64,000 nucleotides of DNA from Prunus persica (GCF_000346465.2 NC_034009.1:29632131-29696130), one strand, 5' to 3'. Counted from the stretch's first letter, positions 12,076 through 30,452 are shown. Notes: a model not told the origin generated them from the letters alone. Numbers and translations are program-made.

Positions 12076-14867
12076 ATATGGCTCTATTGTTATTAGTTGT
12101 GCACATAGACATGGCCACACAGTGGAATGAGGTATAAAGGAAAAGGAAAAGGAAAAAAAAATCTTCAAAGGTATCATTGCTAACGTGTCCCGACGAACAC
12201 TCATATAGTGACACGTTTTTGGCACGACTTGGAAAAAGGGGGGCAGTGACCAATCAATCACACGCGCGCGCTCTCTCTCTCTCTCTCTCACGAGCCAAAA
12301 TGAGAAAACGGAGTCACAAAATACTTTCACTTTTATAAAAAGTCAAAATTTTTCTCAAAAAAACAGAAAAATCTTTTAATTTTCAAACCAAAGACATGCA
12401 AATATAAAAGGTTCTTTAAGAAATTCAAAAATAAATAAGGGCATTTTTGTCCATTTTGACTACTTTTACAAATATTTCTCTCTCCTTTAGTCATTTTCAA
12501 AATATTCCAAGAAAATACACATGCAGAGACAAATACATACATACATTTTACATTCTACTCTCTTTTATTCAGCAACATCATATTCTTAGAATATCCTAAA
12601 TCTATAGGCCCCCCAATACTAAATCAATTTGAAGTGTAACAACTTAAAAGCTAAGGTCAACTTAGTACTTCTCTTCGAAGATAGATTTTTCAAAATTGAA
12701 AATAAAAAACTTGATACTACAGAAACAACTCAAAATATAGATTGTCAATATTTGCGTGCTTTTAATATATATGATCAATTTCCTGTATACATGCTATACG
12801 TATGTACGTACGTGTTTGACAAGTGAACGGCTTCATCTACCACATATCTACAAATTAAACCATAAAAATGTCAACTTGTCAATGGGGGTATATTGGAAAA
12901 GTAGATATCTTGAACTTGTTTTGCAAGAAAAATTCCAAGATGAGTTTGTGTCAATTGGTCTCAAAGTCAAGTCCCATATTGAGTATGGAATCATCCATTA
13001 CCATTCTCACGGTCAAGGTGGTATGGTCAATGAAGTCACCCACCCAATTGGGAATTTGGTAGGACTTAGGACCCTATGGAAATTTCCTTGTAATTAAGTT
13101 GCAATGACTTGGGAATTTATTTATTTATTTAGCCCCGTTTTTTGTCTTTTCTATATTTATTATGCCTGGCTAGCATGGAATATTCATAATAAATAATAGT
13201 AATAATAATAATAATAATATAAGCTTCAAGAAATGTAACGTGGAGGAGGAGGAGTGATGAGTTGAAACCCTAATTCAACCTAGTTATTTCTTAATTGCAT
13301 TGAATTTTGTATGATATGGTGAAGTGGTCAGGGAGGGAGGGCCGCGCGGCTCTTGGTGGGTTGGGTCAGTTGGCTGCTGGCCGCGCAACCCTGGCTGCAT
13401 GGGTTATGTTCCTCTTCTTATGCTCTTCACACCAACTTATATATGTATTTTAAATAAAGTTTTTTTTTTTTTTTTGGTCTTCTTGATTGAATCAATCATA
13501 CAGATATAAATTGTTAGTTGTAGGGCAGGTGGTTGGCTTATTGTCGTGCTCCAGAATCCAGATCAATTAGTAGTTGCAGTTATATTTTGAAAAACTGTTA
13601 TTGTTCTCTCGAACAAGTTGAGTGGAATTTTTAAAAGAAGATATTGAATTGATGTGAAGAATGAAGAAGCTTCTCAACTTGTTATGTGCTCAATGCTCAT
13701 GTTGTTTAACTTTAATATGTATATGTGGTTGGCAGCCTTTGCGTGCCCCCCTCCCTAACTGGCTATCCTATCCCTCTCTAGATAAAGAGAGGAGAAGACT
13801 TTTTACAAGGTTTGGACTTTAGTATAGGAAGACATTGTTACGATCAATTAGGGGGCCCCTATCACAAAACCAAATTATGCTCTCAAATCAATTAGGTAAA
13901 CGTGAATTACGTAAATTAGTTAGAGCAGTAAATATGTCTATTTGTACACAATTTTGAATTCATCTTTTCGTAAATTAAATTAATTAGAGTAGTTTAAACT
14001 ATCGTTTATTCACTTAACATAAATTAAGTGCTAATAATTTCATTAACTATGCGGTTAATTGAGTACAAATTTGGATCAAGGTCCAGGGTCCCAACAAAAA
14101 TGTTACACTCTTCCAATCCATGTATAACGCCCAGAAAAGAAAATAGGAAGTGTCAATGTCGTGATACATATGGATCACCAATTAAAGAAAATGTTGAAAC
14201 GCCAAATGTAATAGTAATAGTCATGTTGAAATGGACTTCCATTAAGGTGACCTACCAACCCGCAAATGCCTTGCGTCTTTGTGGATAGAGTTAGCGTTAC
14301 ATGTAAACACCAACCATGGAAATAATTGGCAATTTCCGTACATGGTACCGCTCTAGAATTTGAACAAGTGTAGCAATACTAGAGGCCAACATTTTAATAA
14401 TTTATATTTAATATATATCGTTACACCATCGGCACAAGCACGATTTAAATAATCATATTATATATATAAAAATGTTTGTATCATGTAAGTAAGGGGGAGT
14501 TGACAATGGATGAGATATAATTGAGGAAGTGGTTAATTATACAAATGGAGGGAAGCCAAAGTAGTCAGTTGAAGGTTGCTTTCTTAAATGTAATTTAAAA
14601 TTGTACAGATCATTGATTTTGTATCCTTTATTTCATGATTGATTGTAATGGATCCTCAACTCCTTGTAGTATTGATTTGTAAACTTGTGAGCAAAAACAT
14701 TTTGGTTGGGTTTTATTAAATTTTGTACTCGCAAGTTGTGAAAGTGAAGATTTTCTGCTACAAATATCATCATATAATACTGAAATTATGATTGCCAAAA
14801 GTTTGCATCTTTTATGTTTGTTGTTTACACAGTCATTCACTATTAAAATACTCAAATAGGCAAAGGT

Positions 14868-14995
14868 GTCTACTTTAGTGGAAAAATGACTTGATTTGTA
14901 GACTAGTGATCTTTAAGTTCGAATCTCCATGACACCGTGATAGTATGTGTGAGAAAATCTCCATCCTCGTGTAGTTTAAACTATCGTTTGTTCTA
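14868..14995 (+). mobile_element. tRNA-derived SINE remnant
   Basis: A degenerate A box region (TTAGTGGAAAAATGAC) is followed by a good B box (AAGTTCGAATCTCC) about 35 bp on, then a GTGTGAGAAAATCTCC body. The order and spacing match the sequence at 54480-54634, so both belong to one family. Ends and target duplication are unclear. Confidence 0.5.
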
Positions 14996-15546
14996 AAAAC
15001 AACACCCAAATAAAGTCTTCAAAAGAAACTTATTTTTAAGCTGTTACATGGACTGAGCTGAATCTAACTCTGTTCATGACGGGTTTTAGTTGGATGTGCG
15101 CTCCCTTTCTAATTGAATTAGGGTCATAAAAATCATAACAATGTAGCAACTCTGAAGCAAGAGATTGGATTTTTTTTTTATTGGTGAGAAATTAGTGTCC
15201 AAAAAGCATTAAGCCCACCCCAATCTACATTGGCTTATATCCAGTTTTCGGTCCAAAAGGCACTAGGCACCAATATTTGTTTGAGCCCAAAATGACCGAG
15301 TTTGTGTACCCAGTGAGGCAACTCAACTCAATTTGGTGGTTCTGTTCTGCTCTATCAGAAAAAAAAGAAAAAAGTTTCTGATTCCATGATTTTCCAGTTT
15401 AGCAATCTGATCTTTGACAAAGACCACATCCTTCTTCACTCAGAGCCTCACTGTCAAGAACCCTCCAAAATCCACTTCTCAATTCAAAGGTAAGCCTCTT
15501 CCTCTTCCTCTTCTGTCTCTCCCGCGCTCTCTCTTCACCGGTAGAA

Positions 15547-20624
<5,078 letters not shown>

Positions 20625-22018
20625 TGGATAGTTCAAAACCGACAATTTGATCATAAATGTACAAATCTCTATTGAAGTTTTGTCCGTCCCGTAGATAAAA
20701 TTGTTCTCTCTTATACTCTCATGAGCGTACGCACGTTCTCACAAAGCCCATTTCTTAATCCCTGCCGCAGGGTTGAAACTATACCTTTTCTTATGGGTTT
20801 TCTGGTTTCAGCCAAGATAATCATAGAACAGCATTCGTATGCGTCATTAAAGCCCATTTGTAGTCCAAACTCTTCGCACAACTATAACATTCATAATGTC
20901 TAAGAATTCATATGAATAGTAACTTCACTTGAGTTTAATAAAATGATCATGTTGCTAATATGAAGGTCTATATATGGCACCCTAACTATAAAATTTCGCT
21001 AATGTTTGAAGGGGATGACTATTGATTTTTGTTTCGGAAGAAAAATGACTATTGATCTGTTTGGGTGATTCAGTGGAGTTGGGTTCTGCTCTAGCTTTTC
21101 AAATCCTCTCCATCAACAATTAAAAAAAATCGTTTTTTGCGAAAAATTATTGCGTAATATTAGAATACGGCTATGTGATATAACCAATCCACATGTCTCC
21201 TTTATTTAAATTGTAAGCACATCATGTGACAATGTTCATGTCATTAGAATTTATGAGTTAGATTAGTGGTAAATGGCGGTTGGTGCTTAATCACATAACG
21301 TCCCCTGCCTGGTGCAGTTGCATCAACAATTCAATCTTTCATGAGCAGACCGGCCCACCAGACGGTGATTCCAACCTCTCACCAGCGGTTTCAAATGCAA
21401 TTTGACACTACCAGTGAGAGATCATTAATTGAATAATAAACTAATAACTAAATGCCTTGTTATCATTATTTTTACTTGACCGTGTAATTAAAAGAAGGGC
21501 ATTGAGGAAGCGTTCATGAGAGGAGCCAGGACCTTGCTTTCGAAAAAGGTTGATGTGTACAGCTTACCAGAGCTAAGGTTTGCTGTTAAGATCAACAAAA
21601 GGGTAGGTAGACGTTTCTTCTAATTGTTGCATGCATCATTCACCTCACTGTGTATCTTGTGCTTTTCTATTTTGTTGCTATTTGTGCCACGAGAATTTTG
21701 TAGCAATTGAATACTAGAAACAAAACAATAATTTCTTTGTCAACTTCTCAGGCTTTATTTTCAGGCTAAGGCACTGCCCACCTCAAGTTCAGGTTTAAGA
21801 TTAATAGGATGGGACCATCTAGTGAGGCCGGGGATATCTTCATCATTCACAACCACCTTGCTCGCCAAATGATTAGAAGAGAAGTTCCAATCACATGAAA
21901 ATTACATCTCTCCCTTCAAGTTTTCACCAAACGTTTCTTTCACCTGCTGCGTTTGTTTAATTCTCAAAACCCAATATATAACCTCCAATTCTTCTTACTA
22001 TCATCCACCCTTACAAAA
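20625..22018. other. Intergenic: TADA 3' UTR and AGP promoter
   Basis: AT-rich and mostly featureless. A 110-bp exon-like piece lies at 21496-21604 and is listed separately. The last 150 bases read as the AGP leader. Confidence 0.55.
21496..21604 (+). other. Orphan exon-like segment of unknown origin
   Basis: An open stretch with protein-like codon use reads about 34 residues containing EEAFMRGARTLL and VDVYSLPELRFAVKI. It is bordered by AG on the left and GTAGGT on the right, as an internal exon would be. No ATG-led frame or partner exon was found nearby. It could be a gene relic, an unannotated exon or chance. Confidence 0.25.
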
Positions 22019-22959
22019 ATGGCTTCAATTGTCTTGGCTTTCGTTCTAAGTTGTCTTAGCTTTCTACTAGTCCTTACCAATGCACAAACACCGGCAGCTG
22101 CACCCTCTACTCTGCCGGCTGCAACGCCCCCACCTACCACCACACCAGCTGCCCCGGCTACTTTGCCAACAACAACTCCACCAACTTCTCCTGCATCACC
22201 AACTGCAGCAACACAACCACCTGTAAACGCAGCAGCAACCCCACCCACAACCACACCTACGTCACCATCCCCTAAGGTTGCACCAGCCACAAGCCCAACA
22301 GTCCCACCCCCACTACCACAAAGTCCACCTGCCTCAACTCCATCACAGCCACCAGCACTTCCGCCACCATCACCCGTTTCACCACCACCACTGCCACCTC
22401 CTGTACCAGCACCAATTCAAGCACCACCAGCACCAGCTCCTGTTAAAGAGACACCAGCACCAGCACCAGCTAAGGTAGCACCAGTGCCCTCACCATCAAA
22501 ACCACCCCCAGCACCAGCTCCAGCACCAGTTCTTGTGCCACCAGCTGCAGCACCAGTGCTAGTACCGTCAACTGCTCCTGCTCCACCCAAACACAGGAGG
22601 CACAGGCACAAGCACAGGAGGCATCATCATGCACCAGCACCTGCACCAACTGTACTAAGCCCCCCAGCACCACCTACTACAGTGACAGATACAGAGGAGA
22701 CAACACCGGCACCATCACCCAGTTTGAATTTGGTAAGTTCTTAATTCTTTCTTAGAACTGCTGACCCAAGAACACCATATTTGCATGCACTGTGAACTCA
22801 ATTTTTATTAATATTACTTAAAAAAAAAAAATTGGATTACCCTTCTTCTTTTTTGTCTCATAGAATGGAGGAAATGCACTGCACCAGAAAGGAGGGATAT
22901 CGGGAATGTGGGTTACAATTGGATTAGCAATTGCTATACTGCTGGCAATGAGAAGCTAA
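22019..22959 (+). CDS. AGP19: Lysine-rich classical arabinogalactan protein, GPI-anchored
   Basis: Two exons, 22019-22732 and 22864-22959, encode 269 residues. Residues 1-22 are a signal peptide (cleavage expected at TNA/QTP). The mature chain is dominated by Ala-Pro, Ser-Pro, Thr-Pro and short Pro-Pro runs, the sites of hydroxyproline-linked arabinogalactan. A short basic/His module KHRRHRHKHRRHHH (residues 191-204) interrupts it, the hallmark of the AGP17/18/19 subgroup; here Arg and His are more common than Lys. After a second Pro-rich stretch, exon 2 adds NGGNALHQKGG and a hydrophobic tail expected to be replaced by a GPI anchor. The product should act at the plasma membrane and cell wall. 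The position between TADA and Zim17 matches AGP19 (At1g68725). An ATG further upstream in the frame was rejected because it would put non-secretory residues before the signal peptide. Confidence 0.92.
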
Positions 22960-23222
22960 AGTTCTTACTGATCTTAGACAATGGACTGTGAATTTATTCG
23001 TATATTGCAAGAAGATTTTTTGAGAAGAAGGTGTATTGCAAGAAAATGATTATTCCAGATGTAGGAATGAATAATGCAAAAGATGAACGATCAATATTAG
23101 CATTTTTGTATTTACTTCGTGTTCAATATTTCAAGGGAGATGATTTTTGGATTCCAACAACCATCCATAACTTAACAAGAAAGACAACTCAAACAAGCAT
23201 GCAAAATGAATTCAAAGCCAGA

Positions 23223-24437
23223 TCAAACTTTATCCGTCTCTGTGTCCACATCGATATCCTTCCTTAGGTCATACTCAACCACAAGGCCAAGATTATCAAC
23301 TAATTTGTGATGCTTGAGACACCCTGCACACTGATGAGAAGAAGTGCTAATCGGTCAGATAAACGAAAAGAAATTTCTTACTTTTCAATTAAGAGAACTA
23401 GAATCAACTTTGAAATGACCATTTAAATAATCCTATTAATTTATATATGTTTTTTCTTTTTTTGGTTTGACATAACGAATAAATAGAAATGCATCTCAAT
23501 AAGAAAAGAATTGACAGAATTTAAACTTTAGAAAAGGTTTCACAGGTTTATCATTAGCAGGAACAGACCACACAGAATCTTATATCAATCAACAAGATGA
23601 GTAAATACCTGTACGTAAATAAGCCCCCGCTCATAGGCCAATCGATTCACGAGCCTATCTGTTCTTTCACCGCACAAATCACAAGTAAATTTTACAAGCA
23701 AGCTTCTTCTTGGGAGTTGTATATCAATAGTAGCATCCTTTTGTGGAGAGCATGCAGGAAACAGAACCGAGTCAAAGAAGAAAGCAAAGACATTCAAGCA
23801 ACAGCAAAATACACACATTGAAATGATAACACGTCACATTGGCCTCAAAACTTTCTGAGCATTTTTATTTAATCTTACCAATGCAATTATCTATTCACAA
23901 ATAATTTAGAACCAAATCTTGAAATTAGACCAAAAGCAATACCCTTTTTTCGGATAAATTACCACAAGCAATAGTAAATCAACGACATTAAAAAAAAGAC
24001 AACGAATTTATAAAATTAAAGTAGAATCACATCATTATTATACCGTATTCGGAATGTTCCGTTCCAATTCTCCGTCTGTTTCAAAATTGCCATTCAACAG
24101 TCCAGAAACAGCCAGTACCTTATAGGCACGCTTTGGCGCTACAGCGGCCGTATAGGAAATTCTTGAGCTGAAACCAAAGTTTTAAAGAGTTATAGATTGG
24201 CATAAAAGTTTTATAGTCGAAGAAAGAAGAAAATTTGAAAGGAACTCACCAGAGAGGGTTTTGTACTTGGGTTAAGGACCTGGAGAGGCCGATGACAGGG
24301 TTTGTCTTGGTAGAAGAAAAGGGTCTGAGAAAGTTGGGATGAAGAAGGGCTTTAATGGGTTTATGAGAATTAGTTATTGGAGACGAGAGAGAAGGAAGGG
24401 CTGGAGATAAACTCCAGGCAGTTAGTGTTGCCGCCAT
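23223..24437 (-). CDS. DNL-type (Zim17/HEP) zinc-finger protein, probably plastid
   Basis: Four exons, 24437-24250, 24167-24044, 23737-23609 and 23330-23223, join in phase to 182 residues. The first 60 or so residues are Ser/Thr/Pro-rich and almost free of acidic residues, like a chloroplast transit peptide. The DNL zinc finger follows: CDLC (Cys123, Cys126), a linker with the family sequence RLAYERGLIYVQ, then CAGC (Cys148, Cys151) and KHHKLVDNLGLV, which contains the DNL motif. Exon 3 ends between the two Cys pairs. Zim17/HEP proteins keep organellar Hsp70 soluble and so support protein import and folding; a matching plastid role is inferred. The gene is convergent with the AGP gene, and the order matches At1g68730. 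Confidence 0.92.
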
Positions 24438-25037
24438 GGGTGTGCCTCTGTATACTGCGGTGGCAAGAATGAATTGGGTTTTGGAGCTCTGTATTATTTT
24501 CAATTTTTGAGAATCAATTGGGGGTTTTTGCCACGTGTTATATGGCAAATGCTGCTGAGTGGCAAAAGCTGGTTAGTTGGGCCGCCAACGGTCCAATTTA
24601 TAAACTTTTTCGAAACCCAAAATTTAAGATCATCCAAATTACCCCTAACCTTATATCATACCACATTAGGATTTTACTTTGAATATTGAAACCCTAAAAC
24701 TCACAAATTAAGGAAATACAGCAAACGATTTTGTTGGTGATACAACTCAATATTCAATTTTAGCAATGAGTGAACTCAACTCAACAGTATACTAATAAAG
24801 TATTTGCAATTTGCATAATTTTCTTTTCATTGATGAAGGAGATTGTTGTATACAAGTATGAACAAATGTTCCCCAAAATCCACCGAACAAAAAGAGATTA
24901 CAGTTGATGTCTTGTTTGTTATATCAACTTGAATGAGCTCAACAAGGTTCCTCTTGGATACATTTGTTCTGAAAATGCCTAAATCACCAATGACCACCCC
25001 GCATCAAATTTTATGTGCAACTGTTGCCAATGGGGCA
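24438..25037. other. Intergenic: Zim17 promoter and PHO1;H1 3' UTR
   Basis: About 600 bases between the Zim17 start and the PHO1;H1 stop, both on the minus strand. A G-box is listed separately. No other feature is seen. Confidence 0.6.
24532..24537. promoter_or_regulatory. G-box CACGTG in the Zim17 promoter
   Basis: CACGTG, within GCCACGTGTTA, lies 95 bp upstream of the Zim17 start codon. G-boxes are known bHLH/bZIP sites common in light-responsive and plastid-related promoters. Confidence 0.45.
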
Positions 25038-28000
25038 TCAGTCTTGTTCATCCACTTCATGGAAAGGCAGTGGCACTGTTTTAACTGCTCTAAACTTGCC
25101 TGCATTATTTAGATGCTCATTCTCCAACCTGGACCATTTGGAACAAATTGTTCATTAGGTTAGAGCTATTGCACTTGAAAATGAAAAGGGTTTTTTTTAA
25201 TTTCAGTTTCATGTCAAGTCTGCTTCTATATGGCTGCACATGTAGACTGATATAAGAATAAGAATCATGGGATTTGAGTAGTTACCTGTAAAAGTTCCAC
25301 AGCCCTCTTCTGATGACTTCAAGGGCTGCTAAAAATAACCCAGTTACCCTGTAGTCCACATGTCCAAAACTTGAATGGAGAACACTTTGCAACCAAGCTA
25401 GCCTGAGAATAAGGTTCAATCCCTGCATAGCATCCAAAATATTGGTCAACATCAGATTTTCAAACTGTCAAATTGACAAGACCTAAACTGTAAGCTAGAA
25501 ACAAAACAGAAAATTTGCTTCTGTGATGTGTGCATAGCCTCAGACAACATCTAATTCTTTGCTGGCATATTGTCTTGTGTGAATTAGAGTGGGAATCTGA
25601 TCTGCTCTTATAATGGCATTATCAGTATTTTGTTTGGAGAATATGTCCATCCAATTTATGATCATATCTATCTTGACCATTTGCTAGATGCTGATATCAA
25701 TCAAGTAGTTGGATAATTGGTTTCTAATTCTGTCAGAGACTAGCTTTGGGTGCCAATTGTATGCCAATGGCCCATAGACTCTTGAAAGTTCCCTGAAGTG
25801 AAAAGGAGAGAGGGAGGGCCATGACATATACCATTGAGATGTAGTAAATGATCTTTCTGCGAAGCATTAATTCATTCCTAAGCAAAGGATTCTTGGAATT
25901 CATTTGTAGCAAACCCCAATCCTTTACAAAGTCCCAATACAATTGGTACACTGTTGCAAAAGTTGACATGATCACAACAAGACAGAGCCATCCAATGTTC
26001 CTTTCTTTCTCATAAGCTACTTTAGCTCCTGCTGCTAACATTGCTGATACATACTTGCCTAGATTGACAAGGTGGCTTGTCTGTCCCTCATCGAACCACC
26101 GCCTAGCACACTGTAAACCGAATTAAGCAAAAATCTTGGTCATAAATGTTTTAAGTTAGTTGAAGAAAAAACACAATAAAGATCAAAGCAAAGAAAAATA
26201 TAGAGTAGTAGTTTACCTGCATTGCTCTCCAGTAATAGGGCAGAAAGGACACAGCATAAGCAAGATCTCGGTAATTCTTGACCCTCATGCAATAGTCATA
26301 GTCCTGAGTCTTGTAGCTCCCAGTTATGTAATAGCATGCCACATACTCAAGGTTCCTAAGCATCGGAACCTGTTGAATAGAATCAATATGTTGTTATGAT
26401 AAATCAGAAAAGATTATGATTTAAAAACTCCAGTAAATAATAGTTCGAATTTTTTATTCGCTTAAGGAAAAAAAAAGAGTAATTCTTAAGTGCTCATCAA
26501 TACCTGACTACAAAGTTGATCTGCCATGAAGAAGTCCAGCATGACAACCTGCGGATAGCAAACACAAATAAATTAGAAATATGATTTGATTGGTCTAATA
26601 TGTTTTTAGCTATTAATTGGATGTTGGGGATATGCAGTACCTTGTACAGAGGTGACAAAATGATATTTCTTATCACACGAAGAAAACGGAAACGGCTTGA
26701 TTGGTAAATGATATTGAAGGGGCACACAAGTAATAGTAGAAACATCTGCACATTCAGAAGAAAGTTAAATACCTGGTGCCTAATTATTCTAAAATGTAGG
26801 CATACGTAAGAAAGATTAACAGGTATGCAATTTCTAATTATTATGTCATGAGTTCAAGTAATTACCAATAAAAGCAGACCAGGGATTGCTTGAACTTGGT
26901 TGTGTGAATAGCCTTTTGTTAGCAATGACAAATGAACAAACATGACCCCCACTACAACAGTCAATGAGGTGGTGCAGATCAAGAACACATCTCTGTACTT
27001 TAGCTCCTTTGTTGGGGACAGTTCAAAGATGAAACTATAATTTATTCGAGTCTTTCTCCATGCAAAAATGTTGCAACCATATAGGAAGAAGTGTAGAAAC
27101 AGAAGGCTGAACATGCTGCAAAAAAGAAAAAATGTTTGTTTTTTAGCCCCCTTGTTTACATGTTGCGTCTTTAAGACTTGTTCAGGTATGGTGCTAAAGA
27201 AATGAATAGCTGCAACACTTGCCTAAGTACAGGGTAGGCAGTTTCCATGTAGACTGATTTTGGCTGCCGTCTGTAGAACCCCATAATATGAGCCATAATG
27301 ACATATCCGGCAAAGAGCGCGATAAAACACCCAGTAAATAAACCTGATGATTATAACCAAAGAAGATAAAGTCACTTGTTGTGCAATATGTTGCAGTTAA
27401 AATCAGATGCAGCAAATTGCTCAAATTAGAATCTGTGTCATGGTTCAATGTGTAGTCAATTAAGGTAAAGGGAACATCCTTATCAGCTTCACATGTCATG
27501 TATGAGCAGAAGGGTTAGAATCTTATGCTACATATCTTTTAAGGTTTTCTGCTAGGCAAGAATGAAAGACCCCGCTACCAATTTTACCACTTGATGATAT
27601 GATATTTACTTCATAATGTGTGCAGGGCATAATCATTAGACCAACACGGGTAATTAGCAGTGTACATGCTCTTCTAGTTTGGCACCGCACTGAGGAAACA
27701 AAATATTGCTGCCCTGTAGGAGTTGATGGCCCTTTTAGGGTTCTACCTTTATACAATAAAAAAATTGTCCCAAAGATAACAGTGAGATAGCATGGGACCT
27801 GTGCTTTATTGCCCACCCAGGAAAGGTGAACTAGGCACAGCCTGGTGTTTCAAAGCTTAGTGGCCTAATGGGTCCTTTCTTTGGTTTCTTAAATCTTGTA
27901 CGGCCCCAAAATGAACAAACTTTAAGCTCCCCAGCAAAAGATGTGTAAAGGAAAACCACTTGGGTACTTTAATTTGATTAAAATAATGTTCATCATTCCC

Positions 28001-30177
28001 AGTTTGTTGTAAACTGGCATGGACTTACCAATGAAGAACGTTACAGAGTGCGATTCTTTACGCTGGGTCGGTTTCAGGTATTTCATGGCCTTTCTTCTGT
28101 CTTCTTCAGCAAAGTGTTTGATAAATAGTTCCTCAACTTCATCTGCTAAATTCATCACCTGTCATTTTTGAAACTTATAAGCATAATACTATTGGGTGCC
28201 AAAGTTACTTTAATTTCTAGTTCATGTGTCAGACTCAGATAAGCATATCTGAGTTTGATAATATGAATCTAATGGCATCCATTGTGCAGTCATGAACTAT
28301 AAGAATCAATGGCCACTTGACATTGTCGGCAAATATTTGGATGAAAGGATAGTTGGTGGCCAACATTTGAACATGATCCAATCATAATATCATCCAAAAT
28401 TGTTCTTTACTTAACATAGCCAGAGCATGATAGGAATTAGATTTTTTACTTGGTGGGTCTAAAACTTGGATCAGTCAAATACCTTATCCGAGCTGTTGAA
28501 ATAGGAACTCTCAACCACTTTTAGGTAAATGGGAAGAACTTGTTTTCCAGTGACCTGAAAAAGAAAAGAAAAATCATTTTAATTACATACGCAAAACAAA
28601 AATCCAAAGTTTAAAAAAAGCTATAAAGTCACTCATTTTACTTACCTTGTCAAACTTCTTTAAAATCTTTATAAAAGCAAGCATGTTCAAGTTCCTGCAA
28701 ATCATTAGTGTTGTGGACAACACGTAAGCTTCTCTGCCTCATCAAATTCCAATACGTAATAACTTCGAAATTGTTTATCTTTTGAAGTTAAGAAACAAAA
28801 AAAGTTAGACATCTAAAAGCTTTGAGGGTGATTGATACCTGTATGTTTTGAGATATCCCAAACCCTTATAGAGCTCAACAAAAGCTCCTCTGATCATCTT
28901 ATCTGCATGATGCAACTTTTTTTTGTTGATATGCAGCTTACTGCCTTCTGCACTGCATTTCTTTGAGGACTGATTAACCAGATCTTCCCAGACCAAGTAA
29001 CTGATTGCTGAGAAGGTACGCGATGGGGTTGTGAGAGGAATGTTTATCTTCAAGTTCTTCCCTTGGCAACTGAAAGAACGACTTGACATGGTTCTCAATT
29101 TCCCAATATCTTCACTTTTCGTTGGCATTGATTTTCCCAATTCACCTGATATTGACCCTTCTGAATATGGCACTTCATTTTTCTCCAAGTCCTCTGTGCT
29201 GATGTCTTGCAGCTCCTGCTCATGCTCTGTTTTGTCCTTAACAGAGTCCTCCTCTGTATCGAAGAAAATGATGTTTTTTAGTTTTTTTTAATGAGAAACA
29301 GATTATCAATTTTTGGTTCCATCAGTTTGGTCCAAAAAACTAACTACAAATTACTCTACTTCTACTCTAAGTGAAGATTTTGGTACTTGGCCTCAAGACA
29401 TTTTGTTTAAGTACTGAATTAAAGCAAACTAGAAAAAATAAATATGCCAAAAAGTATAAGTAACATATGTAGTATGCATGAATGAACTCAGCTATGGAAG
29501 CATATGCAGAGCTTGCTCATTGTGATTGAAAATTAAGACAAATTTGAATATATACCAGATGAGAAGGAGCATGATATAGAGGCATCCTCCTTGGAATCCA
29601 CTGCAGACGCTCCTTTGCTGCGCTGCTGCTTGAAAGCAGTTTTGAGCTGAATGAGTATATCCATCTGCTTCCTCAAGGACTCTCCTCTCTCCATGAACTC
29701 TTTCTCCTTTGTTCTGAAAAACTGGTTCACCTTGTTGAGCTGGAGGTCCAAGCGTGCAAAAAACTCTTTTGCAGCATCAGTGTCAGCAAACTGCTCTAGC
29801 AGCTCAGTTTCATACATGTCTCCCTTACTTGCTGATGAGGCAAGCTTCTTATGCACCTGGTACATACAAGACACACATTAATTAACAAATAATGAAATAC
29901 TTATTTAAATTTTAACAGAAATAAAAAATGAACATACATGAATGAGGTCATGTTCTCTATGTTGATGGCCAAATGGAGAGAACTTCCTTATAGATGTGAA
30001 GAGGGTATTGGACAAAGAGGTATTTTGGTCCTTAGAAGTTGGTGTGTTGTTGTTGTTGATGTTAGTGTTAAGGAGATGGATTTTTTTGAGGTCCTTCTTG
30101 AGTTGGCAGTAATCCACAAATGCATCTTTCCATTCAGGGACCAGCTGCCCTTCAAATTGCTTAGAGAACTTCACCAT
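25038..30177 (-). CDS. PHO1;H1: SPX-EXS phosphate exporter, PHO1;H1 type
   Basis: Fourteen exons, minus strand: 30177-29938, 29856-29556, 29253-28839, 28694-28646, 28554-28483, 28158-28029, 27343-27223, 27115-26866, 26745-26641, 26548-26504, 26369-26217, 26110-25832, 25422-25286, 25128-25038. Together they give 795 residues in one frame. The N-terminal SPX domain starts [20 protein letters not shown] and runs over exons 1-5; its Lys-rich helices ([19 protein letters not shown]) bind inositol pyrophosphates in known SPX proteins. Several membrane helices follow from [11 protein letters not shown]. The C-terminal EXS domain includes [22 protein letters not shown] and [17 protein letters not shown]1 proteins load phosphate into the xylem. 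The intron after exon 7 has a GC donor (AG|GCAAGT) instead of GT. The frame also stays open to an in-frame ATG at 30279, adding 34 residues; the family start MVKF was preferred. Confidence 0.96.
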
Positions 30178-30450
30178 TTTCTCTCCTTGCGTGTTGTTGA
30201 GTTGTGATGAGAGAAAAGGAAGAGGTTCTGCTGCTGCTGCTGCTCCTTGTGAGTGTTCAAAGGAAGGCCTTGGTGGCATTATTTATGGAGTTGGAAAAGG
30301 AAGGAACTTAGATTGCTGTGCTTCGTACTGATGCTCAACAATAGCACATTCTAAAATATCCTATGCACTTGTACCATCATCCTATGCTTCCCCCACTTGG
30401 AAAGTTATAGTGGCCAGCTTCGCCGGAAAGTTACCAAAAACCACCACCGG

Positions 30451-30452
<2 letters not shown>

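Larger units (their letters stand above)
8393..15546. other. 7.1 kb intergenic region between divergent flippase and TADA genes
   Basis: Contains the 5' UTR and promoter of the flippase (roughly 8393-9100), several microsatellites, an 82-bp tandem duplication, a W-box palindrome and a SINE trace, listed separately. An (AAT)n run lies near 13197-13220. About 15490-15546 is a pyrimidine-rich TADA leader. Short open frames occur, but none has protein-like composition or a recognisable motif. No RNA gene was recognised. Confidence 0.6.

Noticed and set aside
13324..13509. GC-rich short frame near GGCCGCGCGGCTC
   Set aside because: It runs into a poly-T tract and has no protein-like content.
21964..22673. 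Long glycine-rich open frames on the minus strand across the AGP gene
   Set aside because: They mirror the proline-rich repeats of the plus-strand AGP; there is no signal of their own.
27523..27816. Open frame within the PHO1;H1 locus
   Set aside because: It lies in the 685-bp intron between exons 6 and 7 and has no family match.
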